Shown: positions 55,590 through 64,000 of the stretch, piece after piece
Numbering within the stretch: the stretch's first letter is position 1
Layout: every line of letters begins with the position of its first letter
Source: Janthinobacterium sp. LM6
GTDB taxonomy: Bacteria; Pseudomonadota; Gammaproteobacteria; Burkholderiales; Burkholderiaceae_D
Length of the DNA stretch: 64,000 nt
Assembly: GCF_002002885.1 (NCBI RefSeq)
Contig: NZ_CP019510.1
Span: forward strand, 124,001-188,000
Reading direction: 5' to 3'
Program-made: the position numbers and the translations under genes
The notes under the pieces: model-generated
What the model saw: only the letters and a program-made list of their open reading frames with translations
The model's database searches: none
What the model was told of the DNA's origin: nothing

Positions 55590-57938
55590 ATGCTGCCCAC
55601 TATCGAACAACGTCTTGCCCTTGAACTTGCCGCCAAACCGGTGCAGGTTGCCGCCGCCATCGAACTGCTCGACGAAGGCGCCACCGTGCCCTTCATCGCC
55701 CGTTACCGCAAGGAAGCGACCGGCGGCCTCGACGATATCCAGCTGCGCCTGCTCGAAGAGCGCCTGCGCTACCTGCGCGAGCTGGAAGAGCGGCGCGCCG
55801 CCATCGTGGCGTCGATCACGGAACAGAACAAGATGACGCCCGAGCTGCTGGACGCCGTCATGCACGCGGAAGACAAGACGCGCCTGGAAGACTTGTATCT
55901 GCCCTACAAGCAAAAGCGCCGCACGAAGGCGCAGATCGCCATCGAAGCGGGCTTGATGCCGCTGGCCGACGGCTTGCTGGAGAACCCGGAACTGACGCCG
56001 GAAATGGAAGCGGGCAAGTTCCTGCGCGAAGCGTTCACGAGTGCCGACGGCAACAACCCGGGCGTGGCGGACACCAAGGCGGCCCTCGACGGCGCGCGCC
56101 AGATCCTGATGGAGCGCTTCGCCGAAGACGCGACCCTGCTGCAAACCTTGCGCGAATACGTGCAGGAACACGGCATCGTCGAATCGAAAGTGGTGGAAGG
56201 CAAGCAGGACGAAGGCGAAAAATTCGCCGATTATTTCGACTACTCGGAAACCATTTCCACAGTGCCATCACACCGCGCGCTGGCGCTGCTGCGCGGCCGC
56301 CGCGAAGGCATCCTCGACGTCACCCTGCGCCTGGACACGGAAGCGGAAAAACCGAAATGGGATGCGCCGCACAACCCGTGCGAAGGCCGCATCGCCGCCC
56401 GCTTCGGCATCAAGCAGCAAGGCCGCCCGGCCGACAAGTGGCTGGCGGATACGGCGCGCTGGACCTGGCGCGTGAAAAGCTTCATGCACCTGGAAACGGA
56501 ACTGATGGGCGCGCTGCGCGAACGCTCGGAACTCGACGCGATCAACGTCTTCGCCACCAATCTGAAGGCGCTGCTGCTGGCCGCGCCGGCCGGCCAGCGC
56601 GCCACCATGGGCCTGGACCCTGGCCTGCGCACGGGCGTCAAGGTCGCCGTGGTCGATGCCACCGGTAAAGTGGTCGACACGGCCGTGATCTACCCGCACC
56701 AGCCGAAGAACGACTGGGATGGTTCGCTGCATACCTTGGGCCGCCTGGCCGCCAAGCACAATGTGTCCCTGATTTCGATCGGCAACGGCACCGCCTCGCG
56801 CGAAACGGACAAGCTGGCGCAGGATTTGATCAAGCAGCATCCGGAAGCGAAGATGACGAAGATCGTCGTCTCGGAAGCGGGCGCGTCGGTGTATTCGGCG
56901 TCCGAGTTCGCCTCGAAAGAGTTGCCGGACATGGATGTGTCGCTGCGCGGCGCCGTCTCGATTGCGCGCCGCCTGCAAGACCCGCTGGCCGAACTGGTCA
57001 AGATTGACCCGAAATCGATCGGTGTGGGCCAGTACCAGCATGACGTGAGTCAAAGCCAGCTGGCCCGTTCGCTCGATGCCGTGGTGGAAGATTGCGTGAA
57101 CGCCGTCGGCGTGGACGTGAACACGGCGTCGGCGCCGCTGCTGGCGCGCGTCTCCGGCCTGTCGGCCAGCGTGGCGCAAAGCATCGTCACCTACCGCGAC
57201 ATGAAGGGCGCATTCACCTCGCGCGCGGCCTTGAAAGCCGTGCCGCGCCTGGGCGACAAGACGTATGAACAGGCAGCGGGCTTCCTGCGCGTGATGGGCG
57301 GAGAAAATCCGCTGGACGCGTCCGCCGTCCACCCGGAATCGTACCCGCTGGTGGAAAAAATCCTGGCCGATATCAAGAAGGATATCAAGGCCGTCATCGG
57401 CGAAACGGCCCTGCTGAAAACCCTCAGCCCGGCAAAATACGCGGATGAAACCTTCGGCGTGCCGACCATTTCCGATATCTTGAAGGAACTGGAAAAGCCG
57501 GGCCGCGACCCGCGTCCGGAATTTACGACGGCCACCTTCAAGGAAGGCGTGGAAGAAATCCGCGACTTGCGTCCGGACATGATCCTCGAGGGCGTGGTCA
57601 CCAACGTGGCCGCCTTTGGCGCCTTCGTCGACATCGGCGTGCACCAGGATGGCCTCGTGCACATCTCGGCCCTGTCGAACACGTTTGTGAAAGACCCGCA
57701 CACGGTGGTCAAGGCGGGCCAGGTCGTGCGCGTCAAAGTGCTGGAAGTCGACGAGAAGCGCAAGCGCATCGCGCTGACCATGCGTTTGACGGATAGCGCG
57801 CCGCAGGCGGGCAGCAAGCCGGAGCAACGTGGCGACCGCAACGACCGCCGCAGCATGGCGCAGCACCAGTCGCAGTCGCGCAACGCGCCCGAACCGGCCG
57901 GCAGCATGGCCGCCGCGTTCGCCAAGCTGCGCGGCTAA
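55590..57938 (+). CDS. tex: Transcription accessory protein Tex
   Basis: Tex is a nucleic-acid-binding protein related to eukaryotic Spt6. The 782-residue product shows the N-terminal helical region (1-200), a YqgF/RNase H-like domain with [17 protein letters not shown] (about 330-460), helix-hairpin-helix motifs (about 500-560) and a C-terminal S1 RNA-binding domain (about 650-725, [23 protein letters not shown]). The start at 55590 ([13 protein letters not shown]) is the family start; the frame is open upstream to 55419 with no similarity. Confidence 0.97.
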   Translation: MLPTIEQRLALELAAKPVQVAAAIELLDEGATVPFIARYRKEATGGLDDIQLRLLEERLRYLRELEERRAAIVASITEQNKMTPELLDAVMHAEDKTRLEDLYLPYKQKRRTKAQIAIEAGLMPLADGLLENPELTPEMEAGKFLREAFTSADGNNPGVADTKAALDGARQILMERFAEDATLLQTLREYVQEHGIVESKVVEGKQDEGEKFADYFDYSETISTVPSHRALALLRGRREGILDVTLRLDTEAEKPKWDAPHNPCEGRIAARFGIKQQGRPADKWLADTARWTWRVKSFMHLETELMGALRERSELDAINVFATNLKALLLAAPAGQRATMGLDPGLRTGVKVAVVDATGKVVDTAVIYPHQPKNDWDGSLHTLGRLAAKHNVSLISIGNGTASRETDKLAQDLIKQHPEAKMTKIVVSEAGASVYSASEFASKELPDMDVSLRGAVSIARRLQDPLAELVKIDPKSIGVGQYQHDVSQSQLARSLDAVVEDCVNAVGVDVNTASAPLLARVSGLSASVAQSIVTYRDMKGAFTSRAALKAVPRLGDKTYEQAAGFLRVMGGENPLDASAVHPESYPLVEKILADIKKDIKAVIGETALLKTLSPAKYADETFGVPTISDILKELEKPGRDPRPEFTTATFKEGVEEIRDLRPDMILEGVVTNVAAFGAFVDIGVHQDGLVHISALSNTFVKDPHTVVKAGQVVRVKVLEVDEKRKRIALTMRLTDSAPQAGSKPEQRGDRNDRRSMAQHQSQSRNAPEPAGSMAAAFAKLRG

Positions 57939-57942
57939 GCCC

Positions 57943-58419
57943 ATGGCCGCCGGGCATGACCTTGTCATCCTGGCGATGGACGCCGCCAGCCCGGATGCGC
58001 AGCTGCTGCTCGATGAATTGTCGGACGCGCTGCTGCGCATCAATGGCGACAGCGGCCGTTCTTCCTTCGATGCCGAAGCAGCCACGCCGCGCGGCGGCTT
58101 TTATATTGCCCGCGATGCCGCCGGCACACTGCTGGGCTGCGCGGCCCTGCGCCCGCTGGGCGGGCCGGACAGCGCCACGGCAGAACTCAAGCGCATGTAT
58201 GCGCGCCCCGGCCAAGGTGGCCTGGGCGTAGGCGCGGCCCTGCTGGCCCATATGGAAGCGCAGGCGCGCCGGCATGGCTACCAGGCCGTGTACCTGTCCA
58301 CCCGCGTGGCGAATGCCCGCGCCGTGGCGTTTTATGCCCGGCACGGCTATGCACCCGTCATTGCCTGGGGCAAATACGTGGGCGCGGCACAATCGGTGTG
58401 CCTGGGCAAGACCTTATAA
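57943..58419 (+). CDS. GNAT-family N-acetyltransferase
   Basis: The 158-residue protein has the GNAT fold with the acetyl-CoA loop ARPGQGGLGVGAALLAHMEAQA (a variant of the Q/RxxGxG/A motif), preceded by the strand AELKRMY and followed by YLSTRVANARAVAFYARHGY. Its ATG follows the tex stop after only 4 nt, so it is probably cotranscribed. The substrate cannot be inferred from the sequence. Confidence 0.88.
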   Translation: MAAGHDLVILAMDAASPDAQLLLDELSDALLRINGDSGRSSFDAEAATPRGGFYIARDAAGTLLGCAALRPLGGPDSATAELKRMYARPGQGGLGVGAALLAHMEAQARRHGYQAVYLSTRVANARAVAFYARHGYAPVIAWGKYVGAAQSVCLGKTL

Positions 58420-58524
58420 GCCTCAACGTGGCTGACTTGCCCGATTTATGACTTGAGCGCATACCCGTGCCGGCGTTTTCTTATAAAATGACGGCATCTA
58501 TTTATTTACCCATCAGAGGCAGCT

Positions 58525-58836
58525 ATGAGCGACGTACAAACCTGGATCAAAGAAACCGTGACGAGCACGCCAGTCGTGTTGTTCATGAAGGGCACGGCCC
58601 AGTTCCCGCAGTGCGGCTTTTCCGGCCGCGCCATCCAGATCCTGAAAGCATGCGGCGTAGAAAACATCGCTACCGTCAACGTGCTGGATGACCCGGAAGT
58701 GCGCCAGGGCATCAAGGATTACTCGAACTGGCCAACCATTCCGCAGCTGTATGTCAAAGGCGAGTTCATCGGTGGTTCCGATATCATGAATGAAATGTTT
58801 GAATCGGGCGAGCTGAAGTCCCTGCTTGATGCCTGA
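58525..58836 (+). CDS. grxD: Monothiol glutaredoxin Grx4
   Basis: A 103-residue CGFS-type glutaredoxin that carries and delivers 2Fe-2S clusters, often together with BolA proteins. The active site is PQCGFSGRA (Cys30), with KGTAQFP, the cis-Pro region WPTIPQLYV and GGSDIMNEM for glutathione binding. AGAGG precedes the start. A -10-like TATAAA lies about 35 nt upstream. It overlaps ubiX by 8 nt, so the two are coupled. Confidence 0.96.
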   Translation: MSDVQTWIKETVTSTPVVLFMKGTAQFPQCGFSGRAIQILKACGVENIATVNVLDDPEVRQGIKDYSNWPTIPQLYVKGEFIGGSDIMNEMFESGELKSLLDA

Positions 58837-59431
58837 TAGCCAACAGCAGCGGCCGCGCCGTATCGTCGTGGCCATCACGGGCGCCACGGGCGCCGTGTAT
58901 GGCTTGCGGCTGCTGCAATTACTCGGCGCCATCCCCGGCGTCGAGACGCATCTGGTCCTGTCCGATGCCGCTGTTTTGACCCTGCACCAGGAAACGGGCG
59001 TGGGGCGCAAGGATATCGAAGCGCAGGCGCACGTCGTGCACAAGCTGCGCGACATCGGCGCGAGCATCGCCAGCGGTTCGTTTCAATCGGATGGCATGGT
59101 CGTCGCGCCGTGCTCGATGAAGACCCTGGCGGCCGTGGCGCATGGCTTGTCGGATAATTTGATCACGCGGGCAGCCGATGTGGTGCTCAAGGAGCGCCGC
59201 CGCCTGATTTTGATGGTGCGCGAAACGCCGTTCAACCTGGCGCACCTGCGCAATATGACGGCCGTGACGGAAATGGGCGGCATCATCTTCCCTCCCTTGC
59301 CCAGCTTTTATCACCACCCGCAAAGCATTGCGGAGATGGTCGACCATACGGTGGCGCGCGTCATCGACCTGCTCGGCATCGAGCACGCCCTGGCACCACG
59401 GTGGAATGGCCTTAAAGCGTCAGAAACCTGA
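58829..59431 (+). CDS. ubiX: Flavin prenyltransferase UbiX
   Basis: UbiX makes the prenylated FMN cofactor used by the UbiD decarboxylase in ubiquinone synthesis. The 200-residue flavoprotein begins with [20 protein letters not shown], has the [26 protein letters not shown] region and [20 protein letters not shown], all diagnostic. The start is the ATG at 58829; a TTG codon lies directly before it. It overlaps the end of grxD. Confidence 0.95.
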   Translation: MPDSQQQRPRRIVVAITGATGAVYGLRLLQLLGAIPGVETHLVLSDAAVLTLHQETGVGRKDIEAQAHVVHKLRDIGASIASGSFQSDGMVVAPCSMKTLAAVAHGLSDNLITRAADVVLKERRRLILMVRETPFNLAHLRNMTAVTEMGGIIFPPLPSFYHHPQSIAEMVDHTVARVIDLLGIEHALAPRWNGLKASET

Positions 59432-59480
59432 CATCACCAACGCAATCAACTTATAAACGGGGAAACCCCTGCCAAGTCAC

Positions 59481-59627
59481 GATGCCTGACAAAAGCGTAG
59501 CGAGCGGCAGTGAGGCTCGGCGCCCCCTTGTGGCCGAGAAGCGCAACCGTACTTTAGTACGGGGGCGCCGAGCCGGTGAGCATCGCCGGCCGCAAAGCGC
59601 GACGCGCAGCAGCTTTGGTCAGGCATC
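59481..59627. repeat. Nested inverted-repeat element, about 147 bp
   Basis: Outer 16-bp arms (59481-59496 and 59612-59627) are complementary at 15 of 16 positions. Inside them lie perfect 14-bp arms (59514-59527 and 59561-59574), and inside those a CCGTAC / GTACGG hairpin with a TTTA loop. The transcript would fold into a long branched hairpin. It sits in the gap between ubiX and a convergent small ORF. It could be a MITE/REP-like mobile repeat, a structured RNA or an elaborate terminator. Confidence 0.75.
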
Positions 59628-59629
59628 CT

Positions 59630-59800
59630 TCACCTCTTGTCGAACTGATGAGCACTGGCCTGCTTCAAATCCCTGGCTTCTTCAACCATCCTGCGGTGGG
59701 CGATCCGTTTGCGCATCACTTCCGCATGTTGCGCGGCAGTCATGGGGGGCACGGTCATCAAGTCCTTCAGCTGCGCGGTATTGCTGTAGTTACTTTTCAT
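59630..59800 (-). CDS. Small hypothetical protein (doubtful)
   Basis: A 56-residue frame beginning MKSNYSNTAQLKDLM and ending in a charged helix (MRKRIAHRRMVEEARDLKQ). The frame remains open upstream to 59956, but that extension looks non-coding. No ribosome-binding site is evident. It ends 3 nt from the inverted-repeat element. The helical, charged composition is protein-like, yet no family is recognised, and it may not be expressed. Confidence 0.35.
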   Translation of the reverse strand: MKSNYSNTAQLKDLMTVPPMTAAQHAEVMRKRIAHRRMVEEARDLKQASAHQFDKR

Positions 59801-60045
59801 AAGACGGCTCAAATGCTCGGCTCCGTAGTGGATGAACTGGCTGCTTCTGATGTGATTATGCGCTGGTATTGGCCGCTGCGCCGCTGCGTGCGGGATTATT
59901 GTCAAATAATTCCGCTGCAGCGCAACATGCGAGGTCTTATTGTGCGACAAAATCATGTCTCCAGTATGACGTGGCGCAAATAAAAGGACAGGAAGAGCGC
60001 CGCCAGCGAAAGACGGACGGCGCCGGCCGGGGATGGCCTGAATGC

Positions 60046-60453
60046 TTACTTTTGGTAGTTGACTCTGACCAGCATGCGAATAAATTCTCGCGCGATTTGA
60101 CGATGATGTTCATCTAATCTTTGCAAATCGGCAATTAATTTCACATCGGCGGACTCAAACCGCGACAAAGCGCTGCCCGCTTCGCCATTCGGCGTGGCGC
60201 TTTCCGGGCCGCCAAAACGCAACCATTCCGCCGGAACGCCCAACCATTGGGCAATCATGCGCAATTTCTCTTGCGTCGGAATTGCTTCACCTACTAACCA
60301 TTTCCTAGCTGCATGCACGGTAATCGGGCGCCCGTCGAAACGGATATTGAATTCCCGGGCCAGTCTGGTCGGGCTGTCGGGAGAATAATGGGCGTTTTTG
60401 AGAGCCAACTGAAGTCGCTGGCTGAAGCTTTCGCGTTCGTTAGAAGAATTCAT
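60046..60453 (-). CDS. XRE/Cro-like transcriptional regulator
   Basis: A 135-residue protein with an N-terminal helix-turn-helix domain (about 8-78: FSQRLQLALKNAHY, then ITVHAARKWLVGEAIPTQEKLRMIAQWLGV) and a C-terminal helical part ending RLDEHHRQIAREFIRML. The insertion between the first two helices is longer than in classic Cro domains. No ribosome-binding site is visible, so the transcript could be short-leadered. A palindrome 10 bp upstream of the start suggests self-repression. It is a single gene without a recognised target nearby. Confidence 0.85.
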   Translation of the reverse strand: MNSSNERESFSQRLQLALKNAHYSPDSPTRLAREFNIRFDGRPITVHAARKWLVGEAIPTQEKLRMIAQWLGVPAEWLRFGGPESATPNGEAGSALSRFESADVKLIADLQRLDEHHRQIAREFIRMLVRVNYQK

Positions 60454-60463
60454 AGGTGTACTA

Positions 60464-60483
60464 TTTCATGTTGTAACATGAAA
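60464..60483. promoter_or_regulatory. Perfect 9-2-9 palindrome, probable operator of the XRE regulator
   Basis: TTTCATGTTGTAACATGAAA is a perfect 9-bp inverted repeat around a 2-bp centre, located 10 bp upstream of the regulator start codon. A partial half-site TGTTACA follows at 60511-60517. Confidence 0.65.
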
Positions 60484-61059
60484 GTCAGTTTCTTGAATGA
60501 CCATACAGATTGTTACATTTGAAAAGAGTATCAATTAACAATTAACACTCCGGCCGGGCTTTCCGGGTAGAAAAGTGGGCCGAATTTTCTCTTGTGATTC
60601 TGTGTGGCTTCGGGTCAAATTCGCGGCTGGCCTTGATTTTCGCACTGCAGCACGATTCAAAGCCTCGGTTTGGCATTACAACGTACGGTATCGGATAATG
60701 CCCTCCTCTACCGATGTACGCAATGCCCATGTCATACAATTTCTTGTAGACAAAGTTTTCAGAAGGGCCATTTTGTTTCCAACATGGAAACGATTAGAAC
60801 AACGTGCTCAGAGTGAAACGTTGTTTTTTGATCGTGCCGGCTGGAAAGAATCTGCGCCCGAAAAATTTTACTGCCATCGCAGCGAAAAGAATGTCGCTGT
60901 TATGCCAGGAAAGCTCTTTTTGGTGTCATCTTGGCCACCAACTCTCGATCTTAAGCGCGTTTGCGCCAGAAGAATCAATTTATTTTCAGTAACTGTTGCC
61001 TTATTCGCCAAATTCCCCCTGTCCACGCCTATCTTTGTTGCAGCACGGGCAGGGCACGC
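60484..61059. other. Gene-poor, AT-richer spacer
   Basis: This 576-nt stretch is clearly richer in A+T than its neighbours. It includes the direct repeat TTAACAATTAACA. Open frames on both strands lack a ribosome-binding site and any family resemblance, so I call no gene here. It separates the XRE gene from the divergently oriented liuR. Confidence 0.5.
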
Positions 61060-61087
61060 TACAATAGTATTGACGTTGACGTAAACG
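61035..61087 (+). promoter_or_regulatory. liuR promoter with LiuR-type operator
   Basis: TTGTTG (61035-61040) and TACAAT (61060-61065) are separated by 19 bp, the spacing common at MerR-family promoters. The operator-like ACGTTGACGTAAACG (61073-61087) lies just downstream of the -10, about where transcription would start. It matches the site before liuA, suggesting autoregulation. Confidence 0.55.
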
Positions 61088-61137
61088 GCACTTTGCCATC
61101 CATTACCCTGCAGCATCCATCCAGCGACCGACCACCC

Positions 61138-61566
61138 ATGCAACCGACACCGCCCGCCCCCATGACGACCTATACCATTACCGAACTGGCGCGGGAATTC
61201 GACATCACGGCGCGCGCCATCCGTTTCTATGAAGACCAGGGCTTGCTCAGTCCGAAACGCGAAGGCGCGGGCGGGCGCAGCCGCGTCTACACGCCGCGCG
61301 ACCGCACCCGCCTGAAACTGACCCTGCGCGGCAAGCGCCTGGGCCTGGCGCTGTCGGAGATCAAGAGCCTGGTCGACATGTACGAGTCGCCGAAGGACAC
61401 GCGCGCGCAGATGGACCGCTTCCTGGGCGTGCTGGCGCAGCACCGGCAGACGCTGGAACAGCAGCGCATTGATATCGAAATGGCGCTGGCGGAAATCAGC
61501 GCGCATGAAGACGCTTGCGCGCGCATGCTGGCGGACTTGAACCTGGATACGGCGCAAACCAACTAA
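61138..61566 (+). CDS. liuR: MerR-family regulator LiuR (leucine/isovalerate utilisation)
   Basis: A 142-residue MerR-type protein with the winged HTH TITELAREFDITARAIRFYEDQGLL (13-37), then a long dimerisation helix (about 85-125). LiuR homologues control branched-chain amino acid degradation, and this gene lies just upstream of isovaleryl-CoA dehydrogenase. The start may be the ATG at 61162 (MTTYTITEL), as neither ATG has a good ribosome-binding site. No C-terminal metal-binding cysteine cluster is present. Confidence 0.85.
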   Translation: MQPTPPAPMTTYTITELAREFDITARAIRFYEDQGLLSPKREGAGGRSRVYTPRDRTRLKLTLRGKRLGLALSEIKSLVDMYESPKDTRAQMDRFLGVLAQHRQTLEQQRIDIEMALAEISAHEDACARMLADLNLDTAQTN

Positions 61567-61614
61567 AGACGCAGGCAGGGGACAGTTGCCGCGCGCAGCG
61601 CTTTACGCGTATTA

Positions 61615-61650
61615 CTTTACGTTTACGTAAACGTCACAACTGAGTATCAT
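61615..61650 (+). promoter_or_regulatory. liuA promoter overlapping a LiuR palindrome
   Basis: A perfect 16-bp palindrome ACGTTTACGTAAACGT (61619-61634) covers a -35-like TTTACG (61622-61627), which is 17 bp from TATCAT (61645-61650). Together with flanking bases it matches the site before liuR at 19 of 23 positions. The overlap with the -35 predicts repression. Confidence 0.65.
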
Positions 61651-61703
61651 AGCTTCACTGACCCGGCATCCATGACCGCCACACTTATAACGACGAGGAC
61701 GAC

Positions 61704-62888
61704 ATGCTCCATCTCCCAGGCTTGACCTTTGACCACGGCGAAGACATCGCCTCGCTGCGCGAAGCGATCCAACAATTTGCCGCCGCCGAAATCGCGCCGC
61801 GCGCGGCCGAGATCGACCGCACCGACCAGTTCCCCATGGACCTGTGGCGCAAGATGGGCGACATGGGCTTGCTCGGCATCACCGTCAGCGAAGAATACGG
61901 CGGCGCCGGCATGGGTTACCTGGCGCACATCATCGCCATGGAAGAGATCTCGCGCGCCTCGGCTTCCGTCGGCCTGTCCTACGGCGCCCACTCGAACCTG
62001 TGCGTCAACCAGATCAAGCGCAACGGCACGGCCGAACAAAAGGCCAAGTACCTGCCGAAGCTGATCACGGGCGAGCACATCGGAGCGCTGGCCATGTCGG
62101 AACCGAACGCGGGCTCGGACGTCGTCAGCATGAAACTGCGCGCCGACTTCAAGGGCGACCGCTGGGTCTTGAACGGCACCAAGATGTGGATCACCAACGG
62201 CCCCGACGCGGACGTGCTGGTGGTGTACGCGAAAAACGACCTGGAAGCGGGTCCGCGCGGCATGACGGCTTTCCTGATCGAAAAGAATTTCAAGGGTTTC
62301 TCCATCGCGCAAAAGCTCGACAAGCTGGGCATGCGCGGCTCGCACACGGGCGAACTGGTGTTCCAGGATTGCGAAGTGCCGGCCGAAAACGTGCTGGGCG
62401 GCCTGGGCAAGGGCGTCAACGTGCTGATGTCGGGCCTCGACTTCGAACGCACCGTGCTGTCCGGCGGCCCGCTGGGCATCATGCAGGCTTGCATGGACCT
62501 GGTCGTGCCTTACGTGCATGACCGTAAGCAATTCGGCCAGCCCATCGGCGAATTCCAGTTGATGCAAGGTAAGCTGGCCGATATGTATTCGACCATGATG
62601 GCGTGCAAGGCCTATGTGTACGCCGTCGGCCAGGCGTGCGACCGCGCCACCACGCCGGAAGCCGTGCGCCAGTTGCGCAAGGATGCGGCCGGCGCCATTC
62701 TGTATAGTGCGGAAAAGGCGACGTGGATGGCAGGCGAAGCGATCCAGGCCCTGGGCGGCAACGGCTACATCAACGAATTCCCGGCCGGCCGCCTGTGGCG
62801 CGATGCCAAGCTGTACGAAATCGGCGCCGGAACCAGCGAAATCCGCCGCATGCTGATAGGCCGCGAACTGTTTGCGGAAACCAAGTAA
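61704..62888 (+). CDS. liuA: Isovaleryl-CoA dehydrogenase
   Basis: This FAD-dependent acyl-CoA dehydrogenase oxidises isovaleryl-CoA to 3-methylcrotonyl-CoA in leucine degradation. The 394-residue protein shows [30 protein letters not shown] and the substrate-specific [19 protein letters not shown], with the catalytic Glu248 at the position characteristic of isovaleryl-CoA dehydrogenases rather than the usual C-terminal site. GAGGA precedes the ATG. The rest of the liu operon (liuB, liuC, liuD) is not seen next to it; aceK follows. Confidence 0.93.
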   Translation: MLHLPGLTFDHGEDIASLREAIQQFAAAEIAPRAAEIDRTDQFPMDLWRKMGDMGLLGITVSEEYGGAGMGYLAHIIAMEEISRASASVGLSYGAHSNLCVNQIKRNGTAEQKAKYLPKLITGEHIGALAMSEPNAGSDVVSMKLRADFKGDRWVLNGTKMWITNGPDADVLVVYAKNDLEAGPRGMTAFLIEKNFKGFSIAQKLDKLGMRGSHTGELVFQDCEVPAENVLGGLGKGVNVLMSGLDFERTVLSGGPLGIMQACMDLVVPYVHDRKQFGQPIGEFQLMQGKLADMYSTMMACKAYVYAVGQACDRATTPEAVRQLRKDAAGAILYSAEKATWMAGEAIQALGGNGYINEFPAGRLWRDAKLYEIGAGTSEIRRMLIGRELFAETK

Positions 62889-62941
62889 GCACGGGCGCGC
62901 GGCTATCGACTGGGTGAAGAGCTATTTATGCGAGCACAGCT

Positions 62942-64000
62942 ATGACGCACATTGCCTTCCCCAAATTGCTCTCTTCCCAGATTGCATTCGATATCGCGCG
63001 CACCATCCGCGACGGCTTCGACAAGCATTACCGCCTGTTCCGCGAAACCAGCCAGCAAGCCAAGCAGTATTTCGAGCAAGGCGCCTGGGCCGCGGCACAG
63101 ACGGCGGCCCGCGAACGCATCGATTTTTATGACAAGCGCGTGCAGGAATGCGTGCAGATGCTCGAAGATGAGTACGAAGAGTCGGAGTTGAGCGATGAAG
63201 TGTGGCGCGAACTCAAGCTGCACTACATCGGCATGCTGACGGAACACAAGCAACCGGAATTGGCGGAAACCTTCTTCAATTCCGTCTGCTGCAACATCCT
63301 GCACCGCACGTATTTCAATAACGACTATATTTTCGTGCGTCCCGTCGTGTCCACGGAATACATCGAAACGCAAGACCCGGTCCCCACCTACCGCGTGTAT
63401 TACCCGGGCAAGGACGGCTTGCGCCACACCCTGACGCGCATGCTGACGCACTTCCAGCTGGATTGCGCATTTGCCAACCTGGAGCGTGACGTGGCCCAGG
63501 TGGAAGCGCGGCTGCAGCAGCTGTTCGGCGGCGACCGGATCGAACCGAACCACCAGCTCCAGGTCTTGACCAGTTTGTTCTACCGCAACAAGGGCGCCTA
63601 TCTGGTCGGCAAGGGCATCAACGGCAACCGCGAATACCCGTTTGTTGTGCCGATCCTGCACAACCGTCACGGCAAGCTGGTGCTCGACACGGTGCTGTTC
63701 GAGCAGCAGCAGATCGCCGTGCTGTTTTCATTTACGCGCGCGTATTTCCTGGTCGATATGGAAGTGCCGTCGGCGTACGTGCAATTTCTCCGAAGTTTGC
63801 TCCCGCGCAAGCCGCGCAGTGAGATTTATACGATACTGGGCTTGCAAAAACAGGGAAAGACGCTGTTTTACCGCGACTACCTGCAGCACTTGAAACACTC
63901 GTCGGACCACTTCGAAAGCGCGCCCGGCATCCGCGGCCTGGTGATGCTCGTGTTTGCCCTGCCGTCGTTTCCGTATGTCTTCAAGGTGATCAAGGATTTT
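62942..64000 (+). CDS. aceK: Isocitrate dehydrogenase kinase/phosphatase, 5' part
   Basis: AceK phosphorylates and dephosphorylates isocitrate dehydrogenase and so switches carbon between the TCA cycle and the glyoxylate shunt. The first 353 codons are present and the frame runs off the window, which is why no stop is seen. The N-terminal regulatory half begins [20 protein letters not shown], and the kinase ATP-binding region begins at [20 protein letters not shown] with its lysine (VFKVIKDF) at the very end. It starts 53 nt after the liuA stop. Confidence 0.94.
   Translation, partial: MTHIAFPKLLSSQIAFDIARTIRDGFDKHYRLFRETSQQAKQYFEQGAWAAAQTAARERIDFYDKRVQECVQMLEDEYEESELSDEVWRELKLHYIGMLTEHKQPELAETFFNSVCCNILHRTYFNNDYIFVRPVVSTEYIETQDPVPTYRVYYPGKDGLRHTLTRMLTHFQLDCAFANLERDVAQVEARLQQLFGGDRIEPNHQLQVLTSLFYRNKGAYLVGKGINGNREYPFVVPILHNRHGKLVLDTVLFEQQQIAVLFSFTRAYFLVDMEVPSAYVQFLRSLLPRKPRSEIYTILGLQKQGKTLFYRDYLQHLKHSSDHFESAPGIRGLVMLVFALPSFPYVFKVIKDF

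Noticed and set aside
59459-59469. GGGGAAACCCC as the ubiX terminator
   Set aside because: A 4-bp stem with no T-run is too weak; the larger element at 59481 is a better candidate.
60542-60739. A degenerate tRNA or small minus-strand gene
   Set aside because: A T-loop-like GGCTTTGAATC is present, but no matching acceptor or anticodon stems could be drawn, and the frame has no coding support.
60575-61084. A 169-codon plus-strand frame in the spacer before liuR
   Set aside because: No ribosome-binding site or recognisable family, and it runs through the predicted liuR promoter.

Overview
The window is a high-GC betaproteobacterial chromosome segment. Its gene order mlaFEDACB, ABC transporter, ibaG, murA, hisGDCBHAFIE, hinT, tatABC is characteristic of Burkholderiales. 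Protein style, a FHA/DUF3739-type giant exoprotein, a MerR regulator next to isovaleryl-CoA dehydrogenase, and aceK point to Oxalobacteraceae (Janthinobacterium, Duganella or Massilia-like). The family assignment is inference; no rRNA is present to confirm it. I see no rRNA, tRNA, CRISPR array or prophage.

Region 1 (1-18429). A hendecad coiled-coil membrane-anchor protein faces a terminator. Beyond it, one long minus-strand gene train starts at mlaF (18182) and runs to tatC (684). It encodes the Mla phospholipid-trafficking system, a YadGH-type ABC exporter, IbaG, MurA, the complete histidine pathway except HisZ, HinT and the Tat translocase. Many neighbours overlap by 4 nt. An orphan DNA methyltransferase with a histone-H1-like tail is embedded between hisD and hisC.

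Region 2 (18361-30914). Glutamate synthase (gltB, gltD) is followed upstream by a solitary REP-associated (Y1) transposase gene flanked by inverted repeats, with an altered HUH motif. A two-component pair and a large SNF2-family helicase come next.

Region 3 (30993-55495) is the most interesting part. It is a ~24 kb same-strand locus: an STN/TonB-C hybrid protein, an ECF sigma factor, a FecR anti-sigma factor, a 4567-residue two-partner-secretion exoprotein (TpsA), its TpsB transporter, a DUF2341-LamG-ExbB fusion, ExbD, a TonB-like protein, a Porin_5 family porin, a periplasmic coiled-coil protein and a YbjN protein, closed by a rho-independent terminator. This parallels the Pseudomonas aeruginosa PUMA3 (VreA-VreI-VreR) and PdtA/PdtB/ExbBD set. 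A near-consensus PhoB box sits 10 bp before a -10-like hexamer upstream of the STN gene, predicting phosphate-starvation control.

Region 4 (55130-64000), mostly plus strand. It holds a small secreted protein, Tex, a GNAT acetyltransferase, a monothiol glutaredoxin and UbiX. A ~147 bp nested inverted-repeat element of unknown nature follows. After it come an XRE-type regulator with a perfect 9-2-9 palindrome 10 bp before its start codon, a LiuR-like MerR regulator and isovaleryl-CoA dehydrogenase sharing a matching operator, and the 5' part of aceK, which runs off the window end.
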